Counted from the stretch's first letter, positions 24,108 to 32,331 are shown. The stretch is DNA of 32,568 nucleotides from an uncultured Mailhella sp. (GCA_910579055.1 CAJTSU010000006.1:16197-48764), one strand, 5' to 3'. The notes: a model not told the origin generated them from the letters alone. Translations and numbers: made by a program.

Positions 24108-24689
24108 GTGAGCAAGATCGCGGTTTCCATTCTGGGCATTGACTGCCCCGGCGTCGTTTATCTGGTTTCCAGCACCTTGTCCGCTCTACAGTGCAATATG
24201 GAGGAGATCAGCCAGACCATTCTCAAAGGTCAGTTCGCGGCCATTTTCATTGCGGAGAAGCCGGACGCGCTGACGGAAGACAAGGTGCACAGCGAACTTG
24301 TCAAGGCCATAGACGCGCGGGACATGAGCCTGTCCGTCATTGTGCGCTCGCTGGATGAAAAGGCCGTCTATCATGGTGAGCCCGGCGAACCGTTCGTGAT
24401 TACCGTGGACGGCGAGGACGGCCTGAACGTGGTGGCCTCGTTCACCCGCATTTTCGCCGAAAACAAGGTGAATATCGAAAACATGAAGGCGCTCATGCCG
24501 GATATGCCCGAAGATCAGCCCGACACGAGGCGGCGCGCCCTGCAAGTGTTTGAAATATCTCTTCCTCTGTCCATTGACCGGACGGCTCTGCGGCGTACTC
24601 TGGAAGACAAGGCCCGGGATATGGGGCTGCGCGTGAGCATGCAGCACCGAGATATTTTTGAAGCCGTGCATCGCGTCAAATCCATCTGA
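24108..24689 (+). CDS. Two-domain ACT protein (GcvR-like regulator)
   Basis: The 193-residue protein starts at a GTG with GAGGTCATATC upstream. Residues 3-85 form one ACT domain (AVSILGIDCPGVVYLVSSTL, the usual beta-alpha-beta start with the GxD/G ligand loop). Residues 95-190 form another (VITVDGEDGLNVVASFTRIF and NKVNIENMKAL). The layout is that of GcvR-like ACT regulators that sense small ligands, often amino acids. It lacks any DNA-binding or catalytic domain. The UPF0210/DUF711 gene follows after about 70 nt, a pairing found in many bacteria and archaea, so the ACT protein probably regulates or partners that protein. The terminator hairpins in its leader indicate control of transcription elongation. 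Confidence 0.88.
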   Translation: MSKIAVSILGIDCPGVVYLVSSTLSALQCNMEEISQTILKGQFAAIFIAEKPDALTEDKVHSELVKAIDARDMSLSVIVRSLDEKAVYHGEPGEPFVITVDGEDGLNVVASFTRIFAENKVNIENMKALMPDMPEDQPDTRRRALQVFEISLPLSIDRTALRRTLEDKARDMGLRVSMQHRDIFEAVHRVKSI

Positions 24690-24761
24690 GACGGACGTCT
24701 GATTTTCGGGGCCGCGGTTTCCGCCGCCGGCCCGGATATTTTCTGAACCGGGGGAGTTCCC

Positions 24762-26141
24762 ATGCTTACTGATCGTGAAGTGCTCAGCACTCTTAATATG
24801 TTGCGTAATGAACACCTGGATGTGCGCACGGTGACGCTCGGCATCAGCCTGTTCGACTGCGCCGCCCATGATTTTGACGTGTTCGCCTACAAGGTTCGGG
24901 CCAAAATTTCCCGCTACGCCGGCAGACTGGTGGAAACCTGCAATGATGTCGCGGACAAGTACGGCATCCCGGTGGTGAACAAGCGCATCAGCGTCAGCCC
25001 CATCGGGGTGGTGGGCGCGTCTTTCTCCCGCGAGGAGATGGTCAAGGCCTGCCGTGTGCTGGATGAGGCGGCCAAGAATGCCGGAGTTGACTTCCTCGGC
25101 GGGTTCGGCGCCCTGGTGGAGAAGGGCATGACCCCCGGCGAGCGCAATCTCATTGATTCTCTGCCCGAGGCGCTGGCCTGCACCGATCGCATCTGTTCCT
25201 CCATCAATGTGGCGTCCTCCCGTTCCGGCATCAATATGGACGCTGTCGCCCTGATGGGGCAGCGCATTCTTGACGTGGCGGAAGCCACGCGCGACCGGGA
25301 CGGCATCGGCTGCGCCAAACTGGTGGTGTTTGCCAATATTCCGCAGGATGTGCCGTTCATGGCCGGAGCCTATCTGGGGGTAGGAGAGCCGGATGTGGTG
25401 ATCAACGTGGGCGTTTCCGGCCCCGGGGTGGTGAAAAAGGCCATCGACCGCGCCATGGCTGCGGGGAAGGCGGACGGCGGCATTACCCTCGGAGAGGTGG
25501 CGGAAGTCATCAAGCGTACTGCGTACAAGGTCACGCGCGTGGGCGAGATCATCGGCAAGGAAGTGGCGGATCGCCTCGGTCTGCCCTTTGGCGTGGCCGA
25601 CCTTTCCCTTGCCCCCCCTCCCGCCGTGGGCGATTCGGTGGGGGAAATTTTTCAGAGCGTGGGGCTTTCTTCCATCGGCGCGCCCGGTTCCACCGCCGTA
25701 CTGGCCATGCTCAACGATGCGGTGAAGAAGGGAGGGGCGTTCGCCTCCTCCCATGTGGGAGGGCTTTCCGGCGCGTTCATTCCTGTTTCTGAGGATTCCA
25801 GCATCGAGGCGGCCACCCGATCCGGCGCGCTCAGTCTGGAGAAGCTCGAGGCCATGACCAGCGTCTGTTCCGTGGGGCTGGACATGATCGCCATCCCCGG
25901 CGATACGCCCGCCGCGACCATTTCGGGCATGATTGCGGATGAAATGGCCATCGGCATGATCAACAGCAAAACCACCGCCGTGCGCGTCATTCCGGTTCCG
26001 GGCAAAGGCGTGGGCGATTCGGCGTGTTTCGGCGGGCTGCTCGGAGAGGCGGCGATTATCGCTGTTCCTGGTGGTGACGCTTCTTCCTTTATTAAATTGG
26101 GCGGCCGTATCCCTGCCCCCATTCACAGTTTGAAAAACTGA
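24762..26141 (+). CDS. UPF0210/DUF711 family protein (PFL-like glycyl-radical-fold relative)
   Basis: The 459-residue protein contains segments typical of UPF0210: ETCNDVADKYGIPVVNKRIS, then SVSPIG and GGFGALVEKGMTPGERNLID. AGAYLGVGEPDVVINVGVSG and GMINSKTTAVRVIPVPGKG follow near the end. The fold of this family is related to pyruvate formate-lyase, but no glycyl-radical motif or activating enzyme is seen here, and the biochemical role is not established in what I know. The length is normal. The ATG follows GGGGGAGTTCCC. The gene forms an operon with the upstream ACT protein. A terminator follows at 26392-26423 after repeat copy c. Confidence 0.9.
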   Translation: MLTDREVLSTLNMLRNEHLDVRTVTLGISLFDCAAHDFDVFAYKVRAKISRYAGRLVETCNDVADKYGIPVVNKRISVSPIGVVGASFSREEMVKACRVLDEAAKNAGVDFLGGFGALVEKGMTPGERNLIDSLPEALACTDRICSSINVASSRSGINMDAVALMGQRILDVAEATRDRDGIGCAKLVVFANIPQDVPFMAGAYLGVGEPDVVINVGVSGPGVVKKAIDRAMAAGKADGGITLGEVAEVIKRTAYKVTRVGEIIGKEVADRLGLPFGVADLSLAPPPAVGDSVGEIFQSVGLSSIGAPGSTAVLAMLNDAVKKGGAFASSHVGGLSGAFIPVSEDSSIEAATRSGALSLEKLEAMTSVCSVGLDMIAIPGDTPAATISGMIADEMAIGMINSKTTAVRVIPVPGKGVGDSACFGGLLGEAAIIAVPGGDASSFIKLGGRIPAPIHSLKN

Positions 26142-26216
26142 GGTGATCTCCCTGCGGCGCGGCAATGCTCCACGCCTCTTGGGCCTCCGGCGGAACTGTA
26201 CCGGAGTGTTTGATTG

Positions 26217-26355
26217 GGCTCTGTTCCAGAAGAGGGTTGAACCAATCCCTGACCGCCGGAGGCGCGAGCGCATGGTCATGCTGTCGCGATCCGTAAGGCT
26301 CCTTCGTCGCCTCACAAATGCCGCTCGCCCGTGTGGAATACGGGCTGTGTTTGCG
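26217..26355 (+). repeat. MITE-like repeat, copy c (partial)
   Basis: It opens with GGCTCTGTTCCAG, then GACCGCCGGAGGCGCGAGCG, then CGTAAGGCTCC and GCCGCTCGCCCGTGTGGAA blocks that also occur in the interior of copy b (16940-16990). The right end shared by other copies is missing, so this is a truncated copy. It lies between the UPF0210 stop and its terminator. Confidence 0.75.
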
Positions 26356-26391
26356 GCAGCGGATGTCGCTGAAATCTTCACCCTCCTCGTA

Positions 26392-26423
26392 GCCTGATAC
26401 GCCCTTTCATCAGGCGTTTTTTT
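26392..26423 (+). terminator. Terminator of the ACT/UPF0210 operon, overlapping the MerR-like gene
   Basis: GCCTGAT (26392-26398) and ATCAGGC (26409-26415) pair, and seven T follow at 26417-26423. The second arm and the T run lie inside the last codons of the convergent MerR-like gene. Confidence 0.82.
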
Positions 26424-27132
26424 CCGTAAGCGTCTTGGCAACCTTCAGCAATAATGCCCGCAACTGCTCTATGTCAGCTTGCTGAGTTTTTTCAGCCGTG
26501 CTCAACAGCAGACGCATGGTGCGCACTTCTTCGCGCAGGGCTGTGATTTCCCGATCCGTGGCGTCCGCTCTGGCCGCAAGCTGGGAGTTTTTTTCCCTGT
26601 TTTCGGCCGCCAGTAATTCCATCGCTTCGTCAATGCGATCCATGAGGGCGTTTTGGATGCTTCTGGCGCGGAGATACAGGTCAGGGCGTGTCACCGGGGC
26701 GCTTTCCATCCATTCGCTCGGAAGATTATCGGGGGGTAGCAACTGGGCAAAACGTCCGTGAATACTGTTTGCCCCCCAATCGTACTCTTTGTCCGCCGTG
26801 TTTGCCGGAAATCCGGTGGGTATATTGCCCCGTTCCGAGCCGGGCGTGTTTCCGCTGGAAATTTGGACGGAAACGGAGGGGAGTGTGCGGGGAAAACGCC
26901 CGGCCAGGGCGCATTCCAGCGCCTCACTGCTGCGCAGTCGCGGGAGCTGCTTGCGGATATAGGAAAGAACTTCAAGACAGGCGAAGGCATAGCGGCGTTT
27001 CCGTCCTTCGCCTGTGGAAGGAAGAAAGTCGGCAAAGCGGGTGCAATAAAAACGCATGGTGGATTCCGGCACATCGAAATATCGGGCCAGCTCCGCCTTA
27101 CTGTAAAATGCGGCGACGTTTTTTTCGGGCAT
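26410..27132 (-). CDS. MerR-like HTH protein with C-terminal coiled coil
   Basis: The 240-residue protein begins with a MerR-type winged helix-turn-helix (residues 8-55), seen as FYSKAELARYFDVPESTMRF then KRRYAFACLEVLSYIRKQL. The middle (about 85-150) is low in structure and rich in Gly, Asn and Ser. Residues 160-235 form a coiled coil (MDRIDEAMELLAAENREKNS and ITALREEVRTMRLLLSTAEK), likely for dimerisation. There is no effector-binding domain, so it resembles a structural or partition-like MerR protein more than a metal sensor. The ATG follows CGGAGACGCGCCT. Its last codons overlap the terminator of the convergent UPF0210 operon. The ligand and targets are not known. Confidence 0.78.
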   Translation of the reverse strand: MPEKNVAAFYSKAELARYFDVPESTMRFYCTRFADFLPSTGEGRKRRYAFACLEVLSYIRKQLPRLRSSEALECALAGRFPRTLPSVSVQISSGNTPGSERGNIPTGFPANTADKEYDWGANSIHGRFAQLLPPDNLPSEWMESAPVTRPDLYLRARSIQNALMDRIDEAMELLAAENREKNSQLAARADATDREITALREEVRTMRLLLSTAEKTQQADIEQLRALLLKVAKTLTEKNA

Positions 27133-27209
27133 AGGCGCGTCTCCGGTGAAAGATTCGTTTCAGAGTATTCGTAATGGAAGAATGAGGCAAGCGCGATGGT
27201 GTGTCATCA

Positions 27210-27515
27210 TGAGAGAATGAGGCTGCTGACAACGGTCAGCAGTCCCGAAAATTGCAAGCAGACCGAAGGCTGATTTCCCTCAGCCGCGCAGCGGCTCAGG
27301 GAAACAGACAGCAACGCGGCGAGTATTTTCGTGCCCTTCCGTCAAGCCGCTTTGGCGGCCTGGACGGCGCAAACGCCGCGAAGCGGGTTTTGTCATCAGT
27401 CTGAAAATACGCCGCTCTTTGCTGAATGGCGTGATATTGGGCCGGCCTCAAAGCTCGCCAACGCTCGCGCCACCGGCGGTCAAGCATAGTTTCACCACTA
27501 TTCTGGAACAAAGCC
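27210..27515. repeat. MITE-like repeat, copy d (composite, inverted halves)
   Basis: The part 27210-27420 shares the right half of copy b in the same orientation (GTCAGCAG, CGAAAATTGC, GCAAACGCCGCGAAGCGGG and TTTGTCATCAGT blocks). The part 27440-27515 is the left half in reverse, ending CACTATTCTGGAACAAAGCC (27496-27515). Such an arrangement fits two copies or an internal inversion. A long palindrome TTTCCCTCAGCCGC / GCGGCTCAGGGAAA (about 27273-27303) lies within. Confidence 0.7.
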
Positions 27516-27649
27516 AAAAAAATAAGTATTGTAAAATCACGGAGCTAACGTTCAGAGAGTCCGGCGCTGCCCGGGAAGGGGGGCAGGAAGGCTTGTCTTT
27601 TAGAAATAATATGCATATTATGAACTATAACTTTTACCGGAGACGTTTC

Positions 27650-27955
27650 ATGGCCCCTGTATTTTCTGCGGTATCCTCTCTTTCGCAGGAACTGAGTTCC
27701 CCCCCGCTCGAGTTGCAGCTTTTGCCTGACGATGAGCTTCTCAATCTGTGGGAACAGACGCAGAAGGCCGTATGGGCGATGGAAGACAACGGATGGGATG
27801 CCAATCCCGCACAGCATTACGGACAAATTGTCCTTTGGGAAATGCAGCGTCGTGTGACCGTTTCCTGCTCCGGCTTCACTCTCTTTGGAGAACATTCCTT
27901 TTGCCGACCAGAAGGCGAAGTCTTGCCTCATGTCATGACCATTCCCCTCGCCTGA
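27650..27955 (+). CDS. Small conserved-looking hypothetical protein
   Basis: Starting at the ATG at 27650 (CCGGAGACGTTTC upstream) the protein has 101 residues: MAPVFSAVSSLSQELSSPPL then LELQLLPDDELLNLWEQTQK and HYGQIVLWEMQRRV. The middle is rich in Leu, Glu and Trp and reads as helices; two Cys lie in the C-terminal third. No domain, signal peptide or membrane segment is recognised. It lies alone just downstream of repeat copy d, with a gene-poor region following. Its codon use looks like real coding sequence. Function is unknown. Confidence 0.65.
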   Translation: MAPVFSAVSSLSQELSSPPLELQLLPDDELLNLWEQTQKAVWAMEDNGWDANPAQHYGQIVLWEMQRRVTVSCSGFTLFGEHSFCRPEGEVLPHVMTIPLA

Positions 27956-28261
27956 GGCGTGATTCGGTCTTTTGGCATCTCCTGCCATCCTCGTTTTTTT
28001 GTTTTTGCGCTTCATGCGTATCTCTGGTGCTGTTTGCCCTAGGAAGCTTTTGCAATGGCAGATTCCGCCGGAGTCGTTTTGGATGGATATTTGATTACGA
28101 TTCTTTTGCGGTTCCTGTCCCCTGGCGGGAAGTGAGTCTGCGGGGCTTTCTGCCTGTATGGAGAGAGCGGCCGGCGGTACCGGAGCGGGTATAGGCGTGT
28201 AGCCTGAACAGGTTTTCAATGCACACGTTTGTCTGCAAGAGAGTGGACTTTGGGAGCAGAT

Positions 28262-28522
28262 ATGTCTTTTTTTGAACATGGCGGTGAGCTGACGTTGAGC
28301 GCTGTTTGTCGTTTTCATCCGCATGACAGATATGCAAAAAAAACAGGCAGATCCCCTGTGCTGGGGGGTGTTTGCCCGGATTTGCGTCTGTTCGTTGCCG
28401 TCGGGACAAAAGGTCTGGAGTTCATGACGGTAACGCAGAATCTGAATTGTGGTTATGCTCGTTCCGGGAGCCGGTTGGCCTTGTTAACGGCTTTAGTCCC
28501 CATTCCTTCGGTGCCATATTAA
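28262..28522 (+). CDS. Doubtful 86-residue reading frame
   Basis: An ATG at 28262 has GGGAGCAGAT upstream and opens an 86-residue frame beginning MSFFEHGGELTLSAVC. It resembles nothing known to me, carries several Cys and has no predicted membrane or coiled-coil part. The ribosome binding site is the only support. It lies in a region that may be a decayed insertion. Confidence 0.2.
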   Translation: MSFFEHGGELTLSAVCRFHPHDRYAKKTGRSPVLGGVCPDLRLFVAVGTKGLEFMTVTQNLNCGYARSGSRLALLTALVPIPSVPY

Positions 28523-28693
28523 AAGATAGTGGTTTGCTCTGTGTCAGCATGCGATGAAAGCGTGGAAGGCGCGCTCGAACTTGGCTGAAAATGAGGGAAT
28601 ACGCTGAAAAATGTGTCAAAAGGTATAAAAACATATGTCTTGCTGGAATAATTTATTGGGAACCTCATAACTATAGTTATATTTGGCCCGTTG

Positions 28694-28722
28694 AAATTTT
28701 GTCTCGATGAAGACAAAATTTT
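28694..28722. terminator. A+T-rich hairpin in the gene-poor region
   Basis: AAATTTTGTCT and AGACAAAATTT pair perfectly over 11 bp with a 6-nt loop and end in four T. The stem is A+T-rich, so a weak terminator or an operator is possible. Confidence 0.3.
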
Positions 28723-29056
28723 ACAGAAGTACATATGTTTTTAGTTTTGAATAACCTGAACCCTGCTCAAAAAAATCTATGTAATGATTTAGTTATAATA
28801 GACGCAGGGTATGAGTTGGGTTATATCTGGTCTTACGAAAAGGGTTGACGTCCTGTGACAAATATCTATATAGATAATTCTCACAGGGAGCATGTGGGAT
28901 GAGGTCGAACTTTGGACCATGAACTTGTTCCCGACTCGTTTCGCATCCTTCTCACGAGAGGTTCCCTGCCGCCGGGAAATTTTTAGGCCGCAGAGAGGAA
29001 CCCGTGGCAGAAGAGCATGGGGCCGCCAGGATCGTTTATCCGGCCGCATGGAAATG

Positions 29057-29575
29057 TCACCGCAGTGACAGCCGACGCCCCATGACAAGGCGTTTTCTCC
29101 AATATGTTGAAGTGGACAGATCGTCCACGCGCACCTTGCTGCGCGAATTGGGGCTGTGAATAAAACGCCCGCTACCGACATAGATGCCTGTGTGCAGGCC
29201 GTTCGGAGCGTTTTTCGTACGGAATACAACGATGTCTCCCGGTTGGAGACTATTAATTGCCACTTTGGAACCGACTTTGGCCTGGCTGCTGGTAACGCGA
29301 GGTACGGAGATCCCGTTTTGCCGGAATGACCAGTAAATCAGGCCGGAACAGTCAAATCCACCACGGGGAGAATCTCCTCCGAGGCGATACGGTTTTCCCA
29401 ATTGCGTGGAGGCCGTACGTACAACGTTCATCCCGATCCGGGAAGACGTGAGGCCCGAGCTTTCGGAAGAGAGGTTTCCATAGCGTTTGGAGGCGCATCC
29501 CGTGATAGTGAGCAGGCATATGGCCAGCAAGCTGCAGAGGGTAAGCTGCATGATGTGATTGGTGGTTTTCTTCAT
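29057..29575 (-). CDS. NlpC/P60 family lipoprotein (cell-wall peptidase)
   Basis: With the ATG at 29573-29575 the protein has 172 residues. A lipoprotein signal peptide (MKKTTNHIMQLTLCSLLAIC) leads to a lipobox ITGC with the modified Cys near residue 27. The NlpC/P60 domain has the catalytic Cys in DCSGLIYW, the His in HTGIYVG and the third polar His in FIHSPNS. These enzymes cut peptide bonds next to D-gamma-Glu in peptidoglycan stems; this member is likely anchored to the outer or inner membrane. The frame continues to ATGs at 29602 and 29626, but only the chosen start gives a normal signal peptide; its ribosome binding site is weak. It is transcribed away from the CII-like gene, and the gap 29576-29969 holds no other gene. 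Confidence 0.87.
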   Translation of the reverse strand: MKKTTNHIMQLTLCSLLAICLLTITGCASKRYGNLSSESSGLTSSRIGMNVVRTASTQLGKPYRLGGDSPRGGFDCSGLIYWSFRQNGISVPRVTSSQAKVGSKVAINSLQPGDIVVFRTKNAPNGLHTGIYVGSGRFIHSPNSRSKVRVDDLSTSTYWRKRLVMGRRLSLR

Positions 29576-29866
29576 GTTGTGGGGTGTCCGGTAATATGAC
29601 ATGCTGGAGTGTTTATACCGCCGCATGCAGGCTCTCGGTAAAGAGGGTTATCGGAAACTGTTTTGGGAACCCTAACATGTTTAAAGAAAAAGGAATAGAA
29701 AAAAATGGTATTATAAAAACTGTTTAGAGTTTTTATAGAGGCTTGGCAGAGTGTGTTAAAACATTTTACAGCTGAAAAAATGACGGGAAGTATATTATTT
29801 TCGCGTTACAGATCAACATCATAAGCTGTGAAATGCTTTTATAAAAAGCCATGACGTGTTTGGGGT

Positions 29867-29880
29867 GAAGACTTGTCTTC
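29867..29880. promoter_or_regulatory. Inverted repeat upstream of the CII-like gene
   Basis: GAAGAC and GTCTTC flank a 2-nt centre, about 90 bp before the start of the CII-like gene. It is a possible operator for that regulator. Confidence 0.35.
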
Positions 29881-29969
29881 CACGCCATGGCGAAACGGGC
29901 GGAAATTCCCTGCCAGGAGATTCCGCACAAGGCCCGGGGGACGTTTACCCCGGAAAAAAGGAAAAGACT

Positions 29970-30236
29970 ATGGTTTCTGAATTCGCTTCCATCCTTCATG
30001 AACTGGTTCTCGATAATCCTGTTCCCGCCAAGGACTTGGCCAAGTCGATAGGCAAGCCTTACTCCACTCTTCTGCGTGAAGTAAACCCGTATGATACCGG
30101 GGCCAAGCTCGGCGCGGAAACATTGCTGCAAATCATGACGCAGACCGGCGACTTGAAGCCTCTGGAATTCATGGCTCACTCCTTGGGGTTTGAGCTTGCT
30201 CCCCGCAAGGGAGAAAAGACCAGCAAGACTCTTTAG
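29970..30236 (+). CDS. Phage CII-like regulatory protein (Phage_CP76-like)
   Basis: Starting at the ATG at 29970, with AAAGGAAAAGACT upstream, the protein has 88 residues. The longer frame to 29856 is not used because no ribosome binding site supports it. SEFASILHELVLDNPVPAKD, then LAKSIGKPYSTLLREVNPYD and LGAETLLQIMTQTGDLKPLE, read as a helix-turn-helix protein of the phage regulatory CII type, where a KPYSTLxREVNP segment is characteristic. There are no other phage genes nearby, so it may be a domesticated or solitary regulator. It diverges from the NlpC/P60 gene. A hairpin and then a terminator at 30514-30545 follow. Confidence 0.7.
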   Translation: MVSEFASILHELVLDNPVPAKDLAKSIGKPYSTLLREVNPYDTGAKLGAETLLQIMTQTGDLKPLEFMAHSLGFELAPRKGEKTSKTL

Positions 30237-30246
30237 AGGATATTGA

Positions 30247-30292
30247 CCAGGACAGGCGCGGGACAATTCGCTTGCGCCTGTCTCATGCCTGG
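30247..30292 (+). other. Nested hairpin downstream of the CII-like gene
   Basis: GACAGGCGC (30251-30259) pairs with GCGCCTGTC (30274-30282), and the outer CCAGG/CCTGG (30247-30251, 30288-30292) can extend it. No T run follows. The rest of 30293-30510 holds nothing I recognise. Confidence 0.45.
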
Positions 30293-30513
30293 TTATCAGG
30301 TGTTTCAGCTTGGAGGCGGAGTCGAGCAAGGTGAGGCTCCACCGCGATGTCTTCCTGTCCGGAGCAGCCGCAACTCACTTGCGGCGTGAGACTCCGGCGG
30401 AAGCGTGAACGCTGCGAGTCAGAACACAGGGTCTGGCTGGCGGATATTTTCAATCGCAAAAAACTCCAAAGGAAATGCCCGAAACATTATGCCGTTTGTG
30501 AAATGGCATGAAT

Positions 30514-30545
30514 AAAGCGACTGGACTTACAGTTCAGTCGCTTTT
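30514..30545. terminator. Bidirectional terminator between the CII-like gene and ilvD
   Basis: AAAGCGACTG (30514-30523) and CAGTCGCTTT (30535-30544) pair around an 11-nt loop. T runs (TTTT on plus, TTTATT on minus) allow use from both sides. Confidence 0.75.
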
Positions 30546-30599
30546 GCTTGGTGAAAATCAGCATCGCGAAAAAAGCGAGCAGGTCACGGCTTGTCTCTG

Positions 30600-30619
30600 C
30601 ACTATTCTGGAACAGAGCC
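30600..30619 (-). repeat. MITE-like repeat end, copy e, overlapping the ilvD stop
   Basis: The minus strand reads GGCTCTGTTCCAGAATAGTG, identical in its core to the ends of copies c and d. The TAG inside it is the ilvD stop codon. Only this terminal part is present; no matching interior was found to the left. Confidence 0.8.
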
Positions 30620-32275
30620 TTCAGAAAAAACCGCGCCCGCGGCGGCGGAACTGACCAGTTTGGCGTAACGCCGGAGGAAGGGCGATGATGTTTTGGGGGG
30701 ATGGGGGCGCAACATTGCGCGTCGTTTTTCCAGGGTGTCTTCGTCTACCATAAGTTCAAGCGTTCTGGCCGGAATATCAATACGGATGATATCGCCTTCC
30801 GCCACCAGGGCGATGGGGCCGCCATCGGCCGCTTCCGGAGAAATATGCCCAATGGCGGCCCCTCGGGTAGCTCCGCTGAAACGACCATCGGTAATCAGGG
30901 CCACATCCTTGTCCAGCCCCATACCGGCAATGGCTGACGTGGGGCTGAGCATCTCGCGCATCCCGGGACCTCCGCGCGGGCCTTCATAGCGGATCACCAC
31001 CACATCACCGGGCTTGATTTTTCCGTCAAGAATAGCGTGCATGGCGTCTTCCTCGCATTCAAAGACCCGGGCCACGGCTTCGCGCTGCTTCATTTCCGGA
31101 GCAACGGCGCTTTGCTTGACCACGGCGCCCTGCGGGGCAAGGTTACCGTGCAGGATGGCGATGCCCCCCTCATGGGAATAAGGGGCTTCCAGAGTATGGA
31201 TGACGCTTTCGTCCATGATGCGGGCATTAAGCTCCGCGATATTTTCTGCCTGCGTACGCCCGGTCACGGTGAGCGGTGAACCGTCAATGTGGCCTTTGCG
31301 CAGCAGTTCGGCCATGACAGCGGGGATACCGCCCGCGCGGTGCAGATCTTCGATGTGATGGTGTCCGGCCGGAGCCAGCTTGCACAGGTTGGGCGTGGTA
31401 CGGCTTACTTCATCAAAAATATCAAGTGTGAGGGAAAGCCCCGCCTCCGCAAACACCGCGGGCAGGTGCAGTACCGTGTTGGTGCTGCCGCCCAGGGCCA
31501 TGTCGCAGGCCACGGCATTGCGCACGGCCTTTTCCGTGACGATGTGCCGGGGACGCAGGTCGCGCCTGATCAGTTCCAGAATTTGCATTCCGGCTTCTTT
31601 GGCCAGTCGGATGCGCGCGGAAGAAATGGCGGGAATGGTGCCGTTGCCCGGCAAGGCCAACCCAATGGCTTCAGACAGACAGTTCATGGTGTTCGCCGTG
31701 AACATGCCGGAACAGGAGCCGCAGCCGGGGCAGGCGCTTTCTTCCACTTTGCGCAGTTCAGCCTCGTCGATGAGGCCCGCGCGCAGTTTGCCCACAGCTT
31801 CAAAAACGCTGTTGAGATCGGTGTTGTTGTCGCCTGCCAGCATGGGGCCGCCGCTGACGACGATGGCCGGAATGTTCAGGCGCAGCGCGGCCATGAGCAT
31901 GCCGGGCACGCATTTGTCACAGTTGGGAATGAGCACGAGCCCGTCAAAAGGATGGGCCGTGGCCATAATCTCTATGGAGTCAGCGATAATTTCCCGCGAG
32001 GGCAGTGAAAAGCGCATGCCTTCGTGGTTCATGGCCAGACCATCGCATACCGCAATGGCGGGCACTTCCATGGGCGTGCCGCCTGCCGCGCGCACGCCTG
32101 CCTTGACGGCTTCGGCAATGCGGTCAAGGTGCATATGCCCCGGCACAACCTCGTTGGCCGCATTGACTACGCCGATGAGGGGGCGCTCCATCTCTGTCCG
32201 GGTCAGACCCAGGGCGTGCAGAAGCGAGCGGTGGGGAGCCTTTTCCAGCCCTTTCGTCATATTGTGACTGCGCAT
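30602..32275 (-). CDS. ilvD: Dihydroxy-acid dehydratase (IlvD)
   Basis: The start is the ATG at 32273-32275 with AGGA upstream; 557 residues. It catalyses dehydration of 2,3-dihydroxyisovalerate and its homologue in valine/isoleucine synthesis in the cytoplasm. PSREIIADSIEIMATAHPFD, NCDKCVPGMLMAALRLNIPA and ACPGCGSCSGMFTANTMNCL carry cluster cysteines and are diagnostic for IlvD/Edd. In place of the first cluster Cys of the [2Fe-2S] type it has VVPGHMHLDR, as in the oxygen-sensitive E. coli [4Fe-4S] enzyme, in keeping with an anaerobe. The C-terminal residues EGSVPE and the stop are encoded by the repeat end at 30600-30619. The gene lies downstream of ffs on the same strand, with a terminator in between at 32332-32359. 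Confidence 0.97.
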   Translation of the reverse strand: MRSHNMTKGLEKAPHRSLLHALGLTRTEMERPLIGVVNAANEVVPGHMHLDRIAEAVKAGVRAAGGTPMEVPAIAVCDGLAMNHEGMRFSLPSREIIADSIEIMATAHPFDGLVLIPNCDKCVPGMLMAALRLNIPAIVVSGGPMLAGDNNTDLNSVFEAVGKLRAGLIDEAELRKVEESACPGCGSCSGMFTANTMNCLSEAIGLALPGNGTIPAISSARIRLAKEAGMQILELIRRDLRPRHIVTEKAVRNAVACDMALGGSTNTVLHLPAVFAEAGLSLTLDIFDEVSRTTPNLCKLAPAGHHHIEDLHRAGGIPAVMAELLRKGHIDGSPLTVTGRTQAENIAELNARIMDESVIHTLEAPYSHEGGIAILHGNLAPQGAVVKQSAVAPEMKQREAVARVFECEEDAMHAILDGKIKPGDVVVIRYEGPRGGPGMREMLSPTSAIAGMGLDKDVALITDGRFSGATRGAAIGHISPEAADGGPIALVAEGDIIRIDIPARTLELMVDEDTLEKRRAMLRPHPPKTSSPFLRRYAKLVSSAAAGAVFSEGSVPE

Positions 32276-32331
32276 GATGATAGTCCTGTGTTTTGGAAGG
32301 CAAGCTTCACGGGGAAGGCTGCGCCTGATAA

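Larger units (their letters stand above)
27956..29056. other. Gene-poor stretch with A+T-rich core and palindromes
   Basis: No confident gene lies here. The part 28600-28880 is much richer in A+T than the rest of the window. It contains the palindromes ATAACTATAGTTAT (28667-28680) and TATCTATATAGATA (28863-28876), the hairpin AAATTTTGTCT / AGACAAAATTT (28694-28704, 28711-28721) and two copies of ACATATGT. A plus-strand promoter-like pair TTGACG (28845-28850) and TATATA (28867-28872) has 16-nt spacing. The only short frame after it, from the ATG at 28892, has an unsuitable ribosome binding site. Confidence 0.5.

Noticed and set aside
24186..26441. A 751-residue minus-strand reading frame
   Set aside because: It lies antisense to the ACT and UPF0210 genes, which match known families. 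Its translation is rich in His, Gly and Arg, as expected of a frame opposite G+C-rich coding sequence.
28892..29068. A 58-residue plus-strand frame after the promoter-like pair
   Set aside because: The purine-rich stretch touches the ATG, the translation is Arg-rich, and the frame overlaps the end of the NlpC/P60 gene.
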